Made by a program: the position numbers and the translations under genes. The notes beneath the pieces were generated by a model. It ran no database searches and was not told the origin of the DNA. It saw nothing but the letters and a program-made list of their open reading frames with translations. A stretch of DNA of 64,000 nt, taken from NCBI RefSeq assembly GCF_000369805.1, contig NZ_KB850224.1, positions 248,001 to 312,000 on the forward strand. Direction: 5' to 3'. Position 1 is the first letter of the stretch; each line of letters opens with the position of its first letter. Below, one piece after another: positions 1-9,215 of the stretch. This DNA comes from Acinetobacter sp. NIPH 2100. Lineage in GTDB: Bacteria; Pseudomonadota; Gammaproteobacteria; Pseudomonadales; Moraxellaceae.

Positions 1-2
1 GT

Positions 3-878
3 CAAAACCTGCATACGGACCATGCCCCTTTGGTTCAGCTTTATCGTAAAGCGCGTGAAATCAAAGGCGTGAAGAAAATTTTGATTGGTTCAGGTCTGCG
101 TTATGACCTTGCGGTATTAAACCCTGAATATGTCAAAGAACTGGTTCAGCACCATGTCGGTGGTTATCTGAAAATTGCGCCTGAGCATACCGAAAATGGC
201 CCATTATCGAAGATGATGAAACCAGGCATCGGAACCTATGACCGCTTTAAACAAATGTTTGAGCGTTTCAGTAAGGAAGCAGGTAAGGAACAATATTTAA
301 TTCCATACTTCATTGCTGCGCATCCGGGAACCACGGATTATGACATGATGAATTTGGCGATTTGGTTGAAAAAGAATGGTTTCCGTGCCGATCAGGTCCA
401 AACCTTCTATCCATCACCAATGGCAACTGCAACCACAATGTATTACTCAGGCAAAAACCCATTGTCTAAGGTGGCGCGTTATACGGAAAATGTGGATATC
501 GTTAAAGGTGAAAAGCGCCGTCGTTTGCATAAAGCGTTCTTGCGTTACCATGATCCAAACAACTGGCCTTTATTACGCGAAGCCTTGAAAGAAATGGGGC
601 GCGTAGATTTAATCGGAAATTCAAAGCAGCATTTGATTCCAACCTATCAGCCACAAGGTACTGCTGAAGGTGAATATAAATCGGCGCGTAAAAAGAATTC
701 CTCTGTTGCAGGAGATTCGGCAAAACGTGGTCAAGGACAGTCTCGCTCGCAGTCGGGTCAGAAACATCCACAGAAAGGTCAGCTGCTCACGCAACATACG
801 GGTTTACCACCGCGTGAAACTGGCGAGAAAAGACCATTTTCAGGCAAACCCAAGTCGAAAGGCAAAGCACCTCGTTAA
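3..878 (+). CDS. ygiQ: YgiQ family radical SAM protein, C-terminal part (5' end outside window)
   Basis: This is the C-terminal 291 codons of a UPF0313/YgiQ radical SAM protein; the reading frame is already open at base 3, so the N-terminal half with the CxxxCxxC iron-sulfur motif lies upstream of the window. The visible part holds conserved family blocks ([10 protein letters not shown], the [15 protein letters not shown] stretch, [13 protein letters not shown] and [18 protein letters not shown]) that belong to the SAM barrel and its C-terminal extension. The last 75 residues are a basic, Ser/Gln/Lys-rich disordered tail, as in YgiQ relatives. The physiological substrate of the family is not established. 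A strong terminator follows directly, so this is the end of its transcript. Confidence 0.9.
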   Translation, partial: QNLHTDHAPLVQLYRKAREIKGVKKILIGSGLRYDLAVLNPEYVKELVQHHVGGYLKIAPEHTENGPLSKMMKPGIGTYDRFKQMFERFSKEAGKEQYLIPYFIAAHPGTTDYDMMNLAIWLKKNGFRADQVQTFYPSPMATATTMYYSGKNPLSKVARYTENVDIVKGEKRRRLHKAFLRYHDPNNWPLLREALKEMGRVDLIGNSKQHLIPTYQPQGTAEGEYKSARKKNSSVAGDSAKRGQGQSRSQSGQKHPQKGQLLTQHTGLPPRETGEKRPFSGKPKSKGKAPR

Positions 879-892
879 TGAGCGGTTGAAGA

Positions 893-922
893 AGGCATGG
901 TGAATTCACCATGCTTTTTTTT
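893..922 (+). terminator. Rho-independent terminator after ygiQ
   Basis: A perfect 20-nt palindrome (895-914, containing GAATTC at its centre) is followed by eight T residues at 915-922. It sits 16 bases after the ygiQ stop. The rest of the gap, up to the next gene at 1185, is A+T-rich and shows no gene. Confidence 0.85.
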
Positions 923-1184
923 ATTTACAAATAATCGATTGCTCACAAATTAACCGTAAAACTATAAGTCATAGAAACATAAACTGACAATAACGACTTG
1001 AATATTGGGTGTGTAATGATTATAAATAAAGAGCAGAGAGCTGTTACGACTTTGGTCGTCTAGGAAAACACGATTAAAAAACTTAAGTTTGCACTGCAAA
1101 ATGACTTTGCTATCGCTGTTATTGATTAAAAAAATTGGCATAAAGCCAAAATGATTATAAAAAATCTAAAGGGATTGGTTAGAA

Positions 1185-1727
1185 ATGTATTATTTTATAA
1201 CAATAGTTGGGTTGCTGTTGATCACAGCACTTGCGCTTCGCCGCCTACAACAAAACAGGCGTCAGGATAGTCCACTCAAACGCCGTGGTATTTTGAATAT
1301 CGCAGAACAGATTACACTCATGCGTTTACAGGCTGTTTTACCGCGTCATACCGTGTTGGCACATGTTTCTTTTGATGCACTTTTGACCACAAAATTTGCA
1401 CATACACGTCGTAAATATCAGGGTTTGGTTGCTGATTTTGTGGTTTTAGATCAACAGCATCAAGTGCTTGCGATTATCGAAATTGCCGACGAATCTTATG
1501 TGAACCGCCTACATCAAAAGCACTATCAAGACAGTTTACTTGAGCTGGCGGGTTATCGAGTATTGCGTTATAGCAGTATTCCAACAGAGCAAGAGCTCAG
1601 AGAAGATTTGGTTCCTGATCTGTTTGAATCCGCGACGGTCTCAACCGCTTCCACGACAACATCAATGCCAATTGCGAAAGCGGATCGAATGATGAAATAT
1701 AATGAATTTGCGGTGAAATCCTATTAA
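1185..1727 (+). CDS. DUF2726 domain protein with N-terminal membrane anchor
   Basis: A 180-residue protein. Residues 2-18 form one hydrophobic segment (YYFITIVGLLLITALAL) followed by a basic patch, suggesting an inner-membrane anchor with the rest in the cytoplasm. Residues about 35-150 have the layout of DUF2726: a LxxAEQxTLxRL opening, KYQGLVADFVVLD, then IIEIADESY, and a late GYRVLRYSS strand. This fold is distantly related to restriction-endonuclease-like domains (D, then E-x-x), but no activity is established for the family. The C-terminal 30 residues are Ser/Thr-rich. Its stop overlaps by four bases the stop of the convergent RidA gene. Confidence 0.75.
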   Translation: MYYFITIVGLLLITALALRRLQQNRRQDSPLKRRGILNIAEQITLMRLQAVLPRHTVLAHVSFDALLTTKFAHTRRKYQGLVADFVVLDQQHQVLAIIEIADESYVNRLHQKHYQDSLLELAGYRVLRYSSIPTEQELREDLVPDLFESATVSTASTTTSMPIAKADRMMKYNEFAVKSY

Positions 1728-2077
1728 GGGAGAACCGCTGTTACTGTCATTTCAACTAACACATCAGGTGTGTAAAGTTTAGATTCGACACAGGTACGTG
1801 CTGGGGGATGTCCCTCAGCAATCCACGCATCCCATACTGCATTCATAGCTGCATAATCTTTTTCAATATCTTTCAAGAAGATAATGACAGATAAAATATG
1901 AGTTTTATCTGTGCCTGCTTCTGCAAGTAATCGATCAATATTGTCTAATGTTTGTTGGGTCTGTGCACTCACATCGACACTCGTATCATCTGCTAATTGA
2001 CCAGCTAAATGAACAAGATTTCCTGAAATTGCGACTTCGCAATAACGTGAAGTGACATGAAGTCGTTGCACAGACAT
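1724..2077 (-). CDS. RidA/YjgF/UK114 family protein
   Basis: A 117-residue member of the Rid family, trimeric proteins of which the best known (RidA) hydrolyse reactive enamine/imine intermediates from PLP enzymes. Family features are visible: HLAGQLADD near residue 25, a long helix with DNIDRLLAEAGTDKTHIL, and PARTCVES (about 91-98), carrying the conserved arginine that binds the substrate carboxylate. Length is normal for the family. The divergence from classical RidA suggests one of the other Rid subgroups, so the exact substrate is unknown. It is transcribed alone, convergent with the DUF2726 gene. Confidence 0.85.
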   Translation of the reverse strand: MSVQRLHVTSRYCEVAISGNLVHLAGQLADDTSVDVSAQTQQTLDNIDRLLAEAGTDKTHILSVIIFLKDIEKDYAAMNAVWDAWIAEGHPPARTCVESKLYTPDVLVEMTVTAVLP

Positions 2078-2151
2078 AGTAACTACCTAATCGAAAATTG
2101 TGTTTAGGATTGTACTTGATGCGATTCAGCCGCAGTGTAATTTTGTATAAA

Positions 2152-2355
2152 TCAGGCTAAAAAAGTTTCTATTTCCATTAAATTGCGTTGTTGAAAAAAT
2201 AAGATGCAGCGTAACTGTGGGCAAATAATGATATTGCCCAGATTAAGAAATTGAATTTTAGCTTGGCGTAATTGATTTAAGCATGTGGCAATTGAACTAT
2301 GAGCAGGGCAAAGTTGTTTCATCTGGCTCAATGTCGAATGGTTGGTTTGATACAT
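2152..2355 (-). CDS. Small hypothetical protein (67 aa) downstream of creD
   Basis: A 67-codon reading frame with a good ribosome binding site (GAGGAAT about six bases before the ATG). No family is recognised. The product has a hydrophobic stretch around residues 35-53 (LNLGNIIICPQLRCILF) and three cysteines after residue 15. It lies just beyond the creD terminator, on the same strand. The Shine-Dalgarno sequence and an uninterrupted frame are the reasons for listing it; nothing indicates a role. Confidence 0.45.
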   Translation of the reverse strand: MYQTNHSTLSQMKQLCPAHSSIATCLNQLRQAKIQFLNLGNIIICPQLRCILFFQQRNLMEIETFLA

Positions 2356-2381
2356 TTTTTATTCCTCGTCGATTTTATAAA

Positions 2382-2406
2382 AGGGGCGAAGACAAGCTTT
2401 CGCCCC
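2382..2406 (-). terminator. Terminator after creD
   Basis: On the minus strand, GGGGCGAA and its complement TTCGCCCC form an 8-bp stem (2383-2406), followed by a T-rich run. It lies nine bases beyond the creD stop and separates the creBCD operon from the small gene downstream. Confidence 0.75.
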
Positions 2407-2414
2407 AACACCGT

Positions 2415-3803
2415 TTAGATGCTTTGTTGTTCGGATTGATACCAATTGACATGACGGGTGATGAACATGACACAGCCAATTAGAATGAAGGAGAGGATGG
2501 AACCAAATAGGAAAGTTTTGCCGCTGGATTGCAGTAACAGATACATCATGCCGTATAGTACCCCCAGCAAAATACCGAAGAAGAGAGCAGCTTTCATGCC
2601 CTTCACAACAAAGTATAAATACCAAGTAATGAGACCGACACAGGCACTTGCCGCGACCAGATAAGCCAGAGAAAAGGCATAGTATTCACTGATTGAAAGC
2701 AATAGAACGAAGAATACACCTTGTGCCATGGCGACGAGTGCATATTGAACGGGATGAATTTTGAGCTGCTTTAAAACTTCGAATAAGAAGAAGCAACCAA
2801 AAGTAATAATGATCACCATGATGCCATATTTGATGGCACGGTCGGTTTGGGTATAAATATTGACAGGTTCTAAGAATTGAGTCGAAATACCTGAAATATT
2901 TGAGGGTGTATTCGTATCATAAGCCGCGCCTGCTGGGACATTTTGTGGGTTGAGGGTTTGATAAAAACATTGGCTATTTTCACACAGTGACACACTTTCT
3001 AAATTACGTTTACCAAGCGCAATATTCTTCCAGTTGGCTTGGAATTGCTGTTTGGCGCTGGACTTTTTAAACGGTAAGCTTTGCCCATCGTATTTAACAT
3101 CACCCCAGTTGCCTTTGGCTTGATAGGTCATTTCATAGCTGGTTGGAATAAAACTAAACTCACTGAGACCTTCAAGATCAAACTGCAAGGCAAATTTAAA
3201 ACCCTGCTGGAACTTTTGAATCAGTTCAGGATATTGTTTTGCGCTAATATGTATGATGTCAAAACCACGTTGTCCTTGGCTTTGCTCGGAAAAATCAAAC
3301 TTATAGGCTTTACCATCAATATTGAATATTGGTTTGGCATTCAGCCCTCGTGCATCTTGAATCGGGAAAATAATTTCAGCCTGTTCCCACAGATAATCAC
3401 GTTTTGCCTCATTATCAACAGCTTTAAATAGGCCTTTGCCTGACATCGAATTTTGATAGCTGATGGCTTTATAAATATTGCGTTTATAGGTACTGTCCGA
3501 CACCTTAAATTGTGCCGTCCAATCCGTTGTTTCTGCTCCTAAAGCGACAAAAAGGGTTTGAGTACATTGGTAGGTTTTCTTCTGTTCGTCGGTGCACGTC
3601 GTTTGAACTTGATAGGGAAGTTTTAAATAAGGCGCGACGATTTGTTGTGGGCGAATTTGTTCATTGGCAATGTCATGAATGACTTGTTGTTGATAGCTTT
3701 GTCGTTCAGTGACTAAACCTGAAATAAAGAATAGACCAATATAAAAAATCAAAATCAGGAACAAAATGGCTCCGATTTTGAGATTAATAAAATTGCGGCG
3801 CAT
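2415..3803 (-). CDS. creD: CreD inner membrane protein
   Basis: A 462-residue CreD (Cet) family protein. A signal-anchor helix lies at residues 9-31 (IGAILFLILIFYIGLFFISG), then a large periplasmic domain (about 35-325) with several Cys (TTCTDEQKKTYQCTQ, CENSQCFYQ), then five to six hydrophobic segments to the C-terminus. This is the family's usual length and topology. In enterobacteria and Aeromonas CreD is the effector of the CreBC two-component system and affects envelope stability, colicin E2 tolerance and beta-lactam response; its biochemical activity is unknown. It is the last gene of creB-creC-creD. A perfect CreB target site lies 82-97 bases upstream of its ATG, so it can be transcribed from its own CreB-dependent promoter. 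Confidence 0.92.
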   Translation of the reverse strand: MRRNFINLKIGAILFLILIFYIGLFFISGLVTERQSYQQQVIHDIANEQIRPQQIVAPYLKLPYQVQTTCTDEQKKTYQCTQTLFVALGAETTDWTAQFKVSDSTYKRNIYKAISYQNSMSGKGLFKAVDNEAKRDYLWEQAEIIFPIQDARGLNAKPIFNIDGKAYKFDFSEQSQGQRGFDIIHISAKQYPELIQKFQQGFKFALQFDLEGLSEFSFIPTSYEMTYQAKGNWGDVKYDGQSLPFKKSSAKQQFQANWKNIALGKRNLESVSLCENSQCFYQTLNPQNVPAGAAYDTNTPSNISGISTQFLEPVNIYTQTDRAIKYGIMVIIITFGCFFLFEVLKQLKIHPVQYALVAMAQGVFFVLLLSISEYYAFSLAYLVAASACVGLITWYLYFVVKGMKAALFFGILLGVLYGMMYLLLQSSGKTFLFGSILSFILIGCVMFITRHVNWYQSEQQSI

Positions 3804-3880
3804 GAGATGTTCTCTGGTCGTTAGGATGTGAGACCAGTATCTCTAGGTGATATGCAGTTCGAATGAGTTCAGTTTGAAGC

Positions 3881-5347
3881 TTAAGTGAAGTTTGTGTGAA
3901 GTCTAAGCGTGACCAATACACCCGACTGATGGAATGCCAAGAAATCGAGGCGATTTGCTTCAATATTCTGAATGTTAATCTCCCCTTGATGTTGTTGAAT
4001 AATTTGCTTCACGATACTCAGGCCAATACCTGTACTGCGTTGCTGATTGTGCGGACGCGGTAAGGAAAAATAAGTTTCAAAGACACGAGCTAAGGCATAT
4101 TCAGGAATTGCATCACCTTCATTAAAAAATAATAAACTGATGTTTTGATGAGAAATATCTTGCTGTAATTGTATGGCGATCTGACCATCAAGCGGACAAA
4201 AATCTCTGGCATTGTCGAGTAAATTATTCACTGCCTGTTTGAGCCAGAAGGGGTCTGCATATACAGTACATTGCTGAGCAAGATCAAGGTGGAGCTGAAT
4301 GTGTTTGAGCTGTAATGCGCTGTGTTGCTGCTGGATGCATTGCTGAATCAGTGTATTCAGATCGAGGGTTTGAAACTCTAGAGTATGCTGATTTTTTTCG
4401 AGTCGTGTTAACAGCAACATACGTTCAATCAGAGATTGCAAACGCTGGCTTTGCTGAACAATATGCGTCGCGAATTGTTGCTGATCGGCAAGTGGTAAAT
4501 CATCTTGTAACAGCTCAGCACTGGCCTGAATGGCGGTGAGTGGGCTTTTTAGTTCATGCGTAAGTGTATTGACATAATGCTCGACATAGCCACGATCTTC
4601 CAGTTTTTCTCGCATCTCGCTCAAGGCCTGGGTCACTTGATTAAGCTCTTTGGCAGAATAAAAGAAAGGGGCCTGATTCACGGGTGCCAATGCTTGCGCA
4701 TAACGTCGTACTTTATCAATACTATGCCTAAGCCAATATGCAACCATACTGGCAAGTAACAGGCTCAGCGCGGCAATCCACAAAGCTTGGTAAATCAATT
4801 GTTGTTCGGCACGTTCGATATAAGGTTGTACCGATTGATTTGGCTTACCGATACTGACCACACCAAGTAATTGTTGCTGATAAATTATTGGGGCAGCAAT
4901 ATGCATCACACTGCTATTGCGATCATAGGGATTGGTTGCGGTCGAACGTGCGCCGTATTTTCCTTGTAGCGTCAAATAGACATCATTCCATTTGGAATAG
5001 TCTTGTCCTACAGCCTCACCTTCAGAATCATAAATGACGATACCGTTTTGGTCAGTGATATATAGCTGCTGATTGATTTGTTCTTTTCTGTGCTGCCAAA
5101 TCGTGGCATTGAGTTGGCGTGATAAAGCTGCCTGAATTTTTTGATCGAATTCTGGGGTATCGACTTGGTGCTGATAGACATCTTCTGCAATTAATTGCGC
5201 AATGATATTGGCATTTTCAGCAAGTGTATCTTCAACCACTTGTCGTACATTGGGTTTCACTTGCTGGGTGAGGGTATAGGCGATAAAGCCTAAGCTGAGT
5301 ACGACGACTAAGCTAAAGAAAAACCAGATACGAACGAAGATCGACAT
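3881..5347 (-). CDS. creC: CreC sensor histidine kinase
   Basis: A 488-residue membrane sensor kinase. TM1 is at residues 7-25 (IWFFFSLVVVLSLGFIAYT). A periplasmic sensor domain (about 30-180) contains LYITDQNGIVIYDSEGE, typical of the CreC-type double-Cache/PAS-like sensor. TM2 is near residues 187-205. The H-box is THELKSPLTAI with the phospho-acceptor at about His264, then an N-box LLDNARDFC and a G-box STGIGLSIVKQI, so the kinase looks intact. It partners CreB, encoded three bases upstream. CreC responds to carbon-source and metabolic state in E. coli; in non-enteric bacteria the orthologue (BlrB) is linked to beta-lactam response. The last codons contain the cre-tag used by creD. Confidence 0.92.
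   Translation of the reverse strand: MSIFVRIWFFFSLVVVLSLGFIAYTLTQQVKPNVRQVVEDTLAENANIIAQLIAEDVYQHQVDTPEFDQKIQAALSRQLNATIWQHRKEQINQQLYITDQNGIVIYDSEGEAVGQDYSKWNDVYLTLQGKYGARSTATNPYDRNSSVMHIAAPIIYQQQLLGVVSIGKPNQSVQPYIERAEQQLIYQALWIAALSLLLASMVAYWLRHSIDKVRRYAQALAPVNQAPFFYSAKELNQVTQALSEMREKLEDRGYVEHYVNTLTHELKSPLTAIQASAELLQDDLPLADQQQFATHIVQQSQRLQSLIERMLLLTRLEKNQHTLEFQTLDLNTLIQQCIQQQHSALQLKHIQLHLDLAQQCTVYADPFWLKQAVNNLLDNARDFCPLDGQIAIQLQQDISHQNISLLFFNEGDAIPEYALARVFETYFSLPRPHNQQRSTGIGLSIVKQIIQQHQGEINIQNIEANRLDFLAFHQSGVLVTLRLHTNFT
3885..3900 (-). promoter_or_regulatory. cre-tag: CreB binding site ahead of creD
   Basis: On the minus strand the sequence reads TTCAC-ACAAAC-TTCAC, a perfect match to the cre-tag TTCAC-N6-TTCAC known for CreB. 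It overlaps the last codons of creC and lies about 80-95 bases before the creD start. With creB and creC immediately upstream, it is very probably the CreB site that drives creD. Confidence 0.8.
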
Positions 5348-5350
5348 GGC

Positions 5351-6070
5351 TTAGCTCAATTTAACTAAACTATAGCCAAAACCACGATGGGTTCGAATAG
5401 GGTCTTCATTTGGGGTAACTTGTTTGAGTTTCTGTCTTAAACTTTTGATATGGGTATCGACCGTACGCTCTAAGCTATGCTCTGGATGTTCCCAAATATG
5501 ATCCATCAGCTGTTGGCGACTAAACACCTGTTCAGGATGCTGAATCAGTAAAAATAACAAGCGGTATTCATAGCGAGTCAGTTGTAGTGCTTGTTGATGA
5601 TAATGAATCTGCAAAGACTGTGGGTTGCATGACCATGTTGTAGATTGCAAAATAACTTCTGTTTCATGGAGTCGCGGCACTGCTACCACAGGCTGAGTTG
5701 ACGCTTCCATTCTGCGCCAAATGGCTTTAATTCTCGCCACAATTTCACGTGCGCTGAAGGGTTTACTGCAATAATCATCTGCACCAATTTCGAGTCCGAC
5801 CACCCGATCAATTTCGTCATCTCTTGCGGTTAAAAATAGCAATGGGGTGTGGTATTTTTGGCGCAGTTGTTTACAGACTTCAAAGCCATTCAGGTCAGGT
5901 AGTCCTACATCAAGAATAATAAAATCAAAGGTTTGTTGTGTCAGGAACTGCAGTGCTTGAGTGCCTGTATTGGCCCAACTGACAGACCAGCCTTCACGCT
6001 CAAGCGCATAACGCAGTGGCAGTACGATTGCGGCTTCATCTTCAACACAGAGAATTTGTTTTTGCTTCAT
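5351..6070 (-). CDS. creB: CreB response regulator (OmpR family)
   Basis: A 239-residue OmpR/PhoB-type regulator. The receiver domain (1-118) has the acidic pocket VEDEAAI, the phosphorylation site Asp54 in IILDVGLPDL, the LTARD Thr/Ala block and the KPFS lysine. The winged-helix domain (about 135-235) ends in IRTHRGFGYSLVKL, the standard wing. It is the first gene of creB-creC-creD, three bases before creC. Phosphorylated CreB binds cre-tag sequences, and one is found here before creD. No clear cre-tag was seen before creB itself. Confidence 0.92.
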   Translation of the reverse strand: MKQKQILCVEDEAAIVLPLRYALEREGWSVSWANTGTQALQFLTQQTFDFIILDVGLPDLNGFEVCKQLRQKYHTPLLFLTARDDEIDRVVGLEIGADDYCSKPFSAREIVARIKAIWRRMEASTQPVVAVPRLHETEVILQSTTWSCNPQSLQIHYHQQALQLTRYEYRLLFLLIQHPEQVFSRQQLMDHIWEHPEHSLERTVDTHIKSLRQKLKQVTPNEDPIRTHRGFGYSLVKLS

Positions 6071-6374
6071 AAGACCGTTGTAATGCGCAATATTCTAATT
6101 TTATGCAGTTAGTTTAACTGAAGTCTTGGCGGAGAGAAGGATTAAATTCAGAATTTTTATAACGAGGGAAAATTGATCAATCACACTTGAAGTGCCCTGT
6201 AATATTCGGATTTGATCGTCACGCCAACCACAGGAGCAGATGCTAAAAGTGAGGATTTCTTTAGCAAAGCAAGCAACATGGATAATGTTACTGCGTTGCT
6301 TAGAGTACTGAAAACTGCATAAAAAGCAAACATAAATTTTGGTAAGACGCATGCTTTTGTTTAAAAAATCAGCA
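6071..6374. other. Intergenic region between creB and dinB
   Basis: About 300 bases that must carry the creBCD promoter. On the minus strand a 50-codon frame (6181-6333, starting MFAFYAVFSTLSN) is open but has no Shine-Dalgarno sequence. A longer frame overlapping the end of dinB is also open but has unlikely composition. I regard neither as a gene; the 50-codon one could be a decayed remnant. Confidence 0.5.
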
Positions 6375-7442
6375 TTACCATAAAGAAAGTTGAGATTCTT
6401 CTTGGAGTGGCTGTAACTGATAAACGCCAACACCAATCAGGCGAAATTGGAAATCTGGGTCAATATGCATTTCATCGAGCAGTTGTAAAACCACTTGTCC
6501 CAAATCCTGTTGTGATTGTAAGGCTTGCTTAAAGCTTTTGCTATGCTGTAACACCTGAAAATTTTTGAGTTTCAGTTTTACATTGACACCACGTGCGCTG
6601 AGCTGTTTTTTGTTTAAGCTTCGCCACACTTGCTCGGCCAAAGGCTGCCAAGCATGGCTGCACTGAGTGAGTGTGTAATCATCATCAAAGGTGATCTCTT
6701 TGGAAATTTGTTGGCGTTCTCTTTCTGCTTTTACGGGACGATGATCAATTCCCTGAGCATATTGATAAAGTTGTTTGCCGTATTTACCAAAATGATGGAT
6801 CAGCACATTTTCTTCGATTTTTTGAAGATCGCCCAAGGTATGCAGATTCAGTTGATAGAGTCGTTCTTGAGTGACTTTTCCAACCCCCGGAATTTTATTC
6901 AGCGCTAAATCTTGGATAAAGCGGAGTACCTGATTAGGTTTAATTACAAATAAGCCATTGGGTTTGTTCCAGTCCGATGCAATTTTTGCCAAAAACTTAT
7001 TCGGTGCGACACCTGCAGATGCAGTGAGTCCCGTGACTGCAAAAATATCAGCGCGGATTTGCGCCGCGACTTCAGTGGCACTGGCAATATTTTTCAAATT
7101 TTCAGTGACGTCGAGATAAGCTTCATCTAAAGACAGTGGCTCGATTAAAGTGGTGTACTGCTGAAAAATATGATGGATTTGAGTTGAGACCTGACGATAT
7201 TTTTCAAAATTCGGTTCAATCACCACCACTTGTGGGCACAGTTTTTTGGCTTGTCCCATCGACATCGCGGAACGGAGTCCAAAGACACGGGCTGGGTAGG
7301 ATGCTGCGGCAATCACTGCCCGAGGATGATGTGAGGACACCACCACAGGTAAATCTTTTAGATCAGGGCGATCTTTCAGTTCAACTGAAGCATAAAAGGC
7401 ATCCATGTCGATATGGATGATTTTGCGTAGCTCATTTGGCAT
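6375..7442 (-). CDS. dinB: DNA polymerase IV (DinB)
   Basis: A 355-residue Y-family translesion polymerase. The palm holds the two metal-binding acidic motifs: [12 protein letters not shown] at residues 10-21 and [11 protein letters not shown] at about 100-110. Also present are [23 protein letters not shown] and a helix-hairpin-helix [12 protein letters not shown], followed by the little-finger domain. The C-terminus [11 protein letters not shown] resembles a beta-clamp binding motif (QLSLF-like). I chose the ATG at 7442 rather than the TTG at 7448 because [14 protein letters not shown] is the common family start. The start overlaps the end of the lysozyme gene by 11 bases, so the two are probably translated from one message. 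In Acinetobacter dinB belongs to the DNA-damage response. Confidence 0.95.
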   Translation of the reverse strand: MPNELRKIIHIDMDAFYASVELKDRPDLKDLPVVVSSHHPRAVIAAASYPARVFGLRSAMSMGQAKKLCPQVVVIEPNFEKYRQVSTQIHHIFQQYTTLIEPLSLDEAYLDVTENLKNIASATEVAAQIRADIFAVTGLTASAGVAPNKFLAKIASDWNKPNGLFVIKPNQVLRFIQDLALNKIPGVGKVTQERLYQLNLHTLGDLQKIEENVLIHHFGKYGKQLYQYAQGIDHRPVKAERERQQISKEITFDDDYTLTQCSHAWQPLAEQVWRSLNKKQLSARGVNVKLKLKNFQVLQHSKSFKQALQSQQDLGQVVLQLLDEMHIDPDFQFRLIGVGVYQLQPLQEESQLSLW

Positions 7443-8193
7443 CGTCAATGCCTTGTTCTTTCAGAAAAATCCGCCATTGTTTTGGCGATTCGGCGTAGAC
7501 ATTTAAATCCACAGCTTTAGGAATACCCGCGATTTTACCCTGGCTGCTGTGCTGCCAAAATAACCATTGGCGACCATCTTTGAGCTCAGGTTTACCGTCA
7601 TAGTCCCTGACCCATAATGGGGTGTTGTTGAAATTACCCATCAATACAATGTGATAAAAACTTTTAGAAATATAGAAAATAGGCTGTTTGTCATAATGCT
7701 TTTGCAATTGATCATGCATGAGCTGAATTTCTTTGAGTAACTGCTCTTTGGTATAGGCATTAATGCAGTTGCTGTCGTATTCAAGGTCGATCACAGGAGG
7801 GAGGGCATCTGCTTTCTTTGGCACTGTTGCAATAAAATTTTCGGCTTGGATGGCCCCATCACGACACAAACGATAGAAATGATAAGCACCAACATGCAAG
7901 CCTTGCTCGCGCGCCTTTAACCAATTCTGCTGAAAGTTCCGATCTTTGAAGTCACCGCCTTCAGTGGCTTTGAGATACACAAATTGATATTGCAGGGGGG
8001 AGATTTTTTTCCAATTAATCTCACCCTGATGATGTGAAACGTCAAAGCCGCGGATGGAGTAATCTTGAGCGGCGGCTTTTTGCTGGTAAAACAAACCGAA
8101 GTAACTGACGATACCCAGCATGACGGCTAAGCCGATACTGGCGTAGGTCGGGTAATATTTAGCGTGGGGAAGTTTCGCAGATTTTTTTACCAT
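7432..8193 (-). CDS. Glycoside hydrolase family 25 lysozyme-like protein
   Basis: A 253-residue protein with an uncleaved-looking signal anchor (about residues 17-40) and a GH25 (Chalaropsis-type lysozyme) domain. Catalytic landmarks are [13 protein letters not shown] (Asp near residue 49), [18 protein letters not shown], and PPVIDLEYD with the acidic pair of the active site. Family members cleave the MurNAc-GlcNAc bond of peptidoglycan; here the domain should face the periplasm. Length is typical for proteobacterial GH25 proteins. It directly precedes and overlaps dinB, an arrangement with no obvious functional logic beyond shared transcription. Confidence 0.88.
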   Translation of the reverse strand: MVKKSAKLPHAKYYPTYASIGLAVMLGIVSYFGLFYQQKAAAQDYSIRGFDVSHHQGEINWKKISPLQYQFVYLKATEGGDFKDRNFQQNWLKAREQGLHVGAYHFYRLCRDGAIQAENFIATVPKKADALPPVIDLEYDSNCINAYTKEQLLKEIQLMHDQLQKHYDKQPIFYISKSFYHIVLMGNFNNTPLWVRDYDGKPELKDGRQWLFWQHSSQGKIAGIPKAVDLNVYAESPKQWRIFLKEQGIDDAK

Positions 8194-8203
8194 ATCATTC
8201 GTA

Positions 8204-9172
8204 TTATGCGATGTCTAAGCGAGTGTCAGATTTACAGTATTGATCATGGATAGATTGTACTCTTTTCGCCTTGGCATGAATGGTCTGACTACCCAATTGT
8301 GCCACAAATTTACACGACGCATAATTCTCAGCGCGTTTTTGATAATCCAAAACCCAGTTTTCTCGTATGGCTAAACGTTCCTCACTGACTGGCCAAACTC
8401 CTAGACGTAACCGATTGACTCCAATTCGCCAAGGTTTCGGGCTGATTCGGGCGCGAAAACAATTCTGGTTTTTACACATTCGCACATAATTTGGATCGGC
8501 TTTGATGGCATTAAACAGAGATTGAGCCTCATCACTATGAGGATCAAATGTTTGATGCATCACCAAAACCCGATAGCCTTTTGGGGTGAGATAAACGCGT
8601 AAATGCCATGTAGGATGCTGTTTAGAAAAATTCTGAATGGATGCCAAGGCACGTTGCTCAGGTGTTCCACCGAACTTGCTGTGCAGATTAAACAGGATCT
8701 TTGTCACCAGACCTGTCAATATGAAGGACAGTACACATCCAACGCCGAGGGCAATCCATGACGCCGTATAAATGGCACTAGCGACGGAGATGAGTAGCAA
8801 CAATAAAAATGCGACAAGACGTAACTTAAAAGGAGGCGTGTATTCAAAATCAATATCTGCAAATAATACATCTGGCGTGTTTAAACATAATGCCCCATAA
8901 GCGTTTCGAGTGATCACCACATCCTCTTGCTGAGCAATAATTTGCTCGCGTATCGGCACACCTTCAGCACCATTATAAGGGACTTTATGGTCAATTCTGC
9001 GAATGTTTTCGCCAGCCTTAATTCTTTCAATCGCTTCGGCAACACGCTGTTCAGCATGCGTCTGCGCAGCTTCTAGACTTTGATCTGACCAGCCAAAACG
9101 TTTGATGGTGTATTGACGTCCTGCAATCTTGGTTTTTATTTTAGCCTCGGCCCAATGTTGGGGAACGATCAT
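8204..9172 (-). CDS. Conserved membrane protein of unknown function
   Basis: A 322-residue protein with two adjacent hydrophobic segments near residues 115-165 (KLRLVAFLLLLLISVASAIY and WIALGVGCVLSFILTGLV), flanked by a soluble N-terminal region (about 110 residues, starting MIVPQHWAEAKIK) and a soluble C-terminal domain of about 155 residues containing TPKGYRVLVMHQTFDP and SPKPWRIGVNRLRLG. I recognise no named domain. The start at 9172 was chosen because AAGGAA lies about eight bases before it, and because earlier in-frame codons would run into the efflux gene upstream. It is 11 bases from the lysozyme gene and is likely co-transcribed with it. Confidence 0.7.
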   Translation of the reverse strand: MIVPQHWAEAKIKTKIAGRQYTIKRFGWSDQSLEAAQTHAEQRVAEAIERIKAGENIRRIDHKVPYNGAEGVPIREQIIAQQEDVVITRNAYGALCLNTPDVLFADIDFEYTPPFKLRLVAFLLLLLISVASAIYTASWIALGVGCVLSFILTGLVTKILFNLHSKFGGTPEQRALASIQNFSKQHPTWHLRVYLTPKGYRVLVMHQTFDPHSDEAQSLFNAIKADPNYVRMCKNQNCFRARISPKPWRIGVNRLRLGVWPVSEERLAIRENWVLDYQKRAENYASCKFVAQLGSQTIHAKAKRVQSIHDQYCKSDTRLDIA

Positions 9173-9215
9173 GCCATTTTTCCTTATTGTTTTCGTTGAG
9201 CTCAAAATTTTAAAT

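Noticed and set aside
895..914. 20-bp palindrome as a regulatory or attachment site
   Set aside because: It is followed by eight T directly after a gene end, so it is best explained as a terminator.
6181..6333. 50-codon frame between creB and dinB (minus strand)
   Set aside because: It looks somewhat protein-like but lacks a ribosome binding site and a recognisable family; possibly a remnant.
6101..6436. 111-codon reading frame on the minus strand overlapping the dinB end
   Set aside because: It starts inside dinB, has no ribosome binding site, and its composition is unlike a protein.
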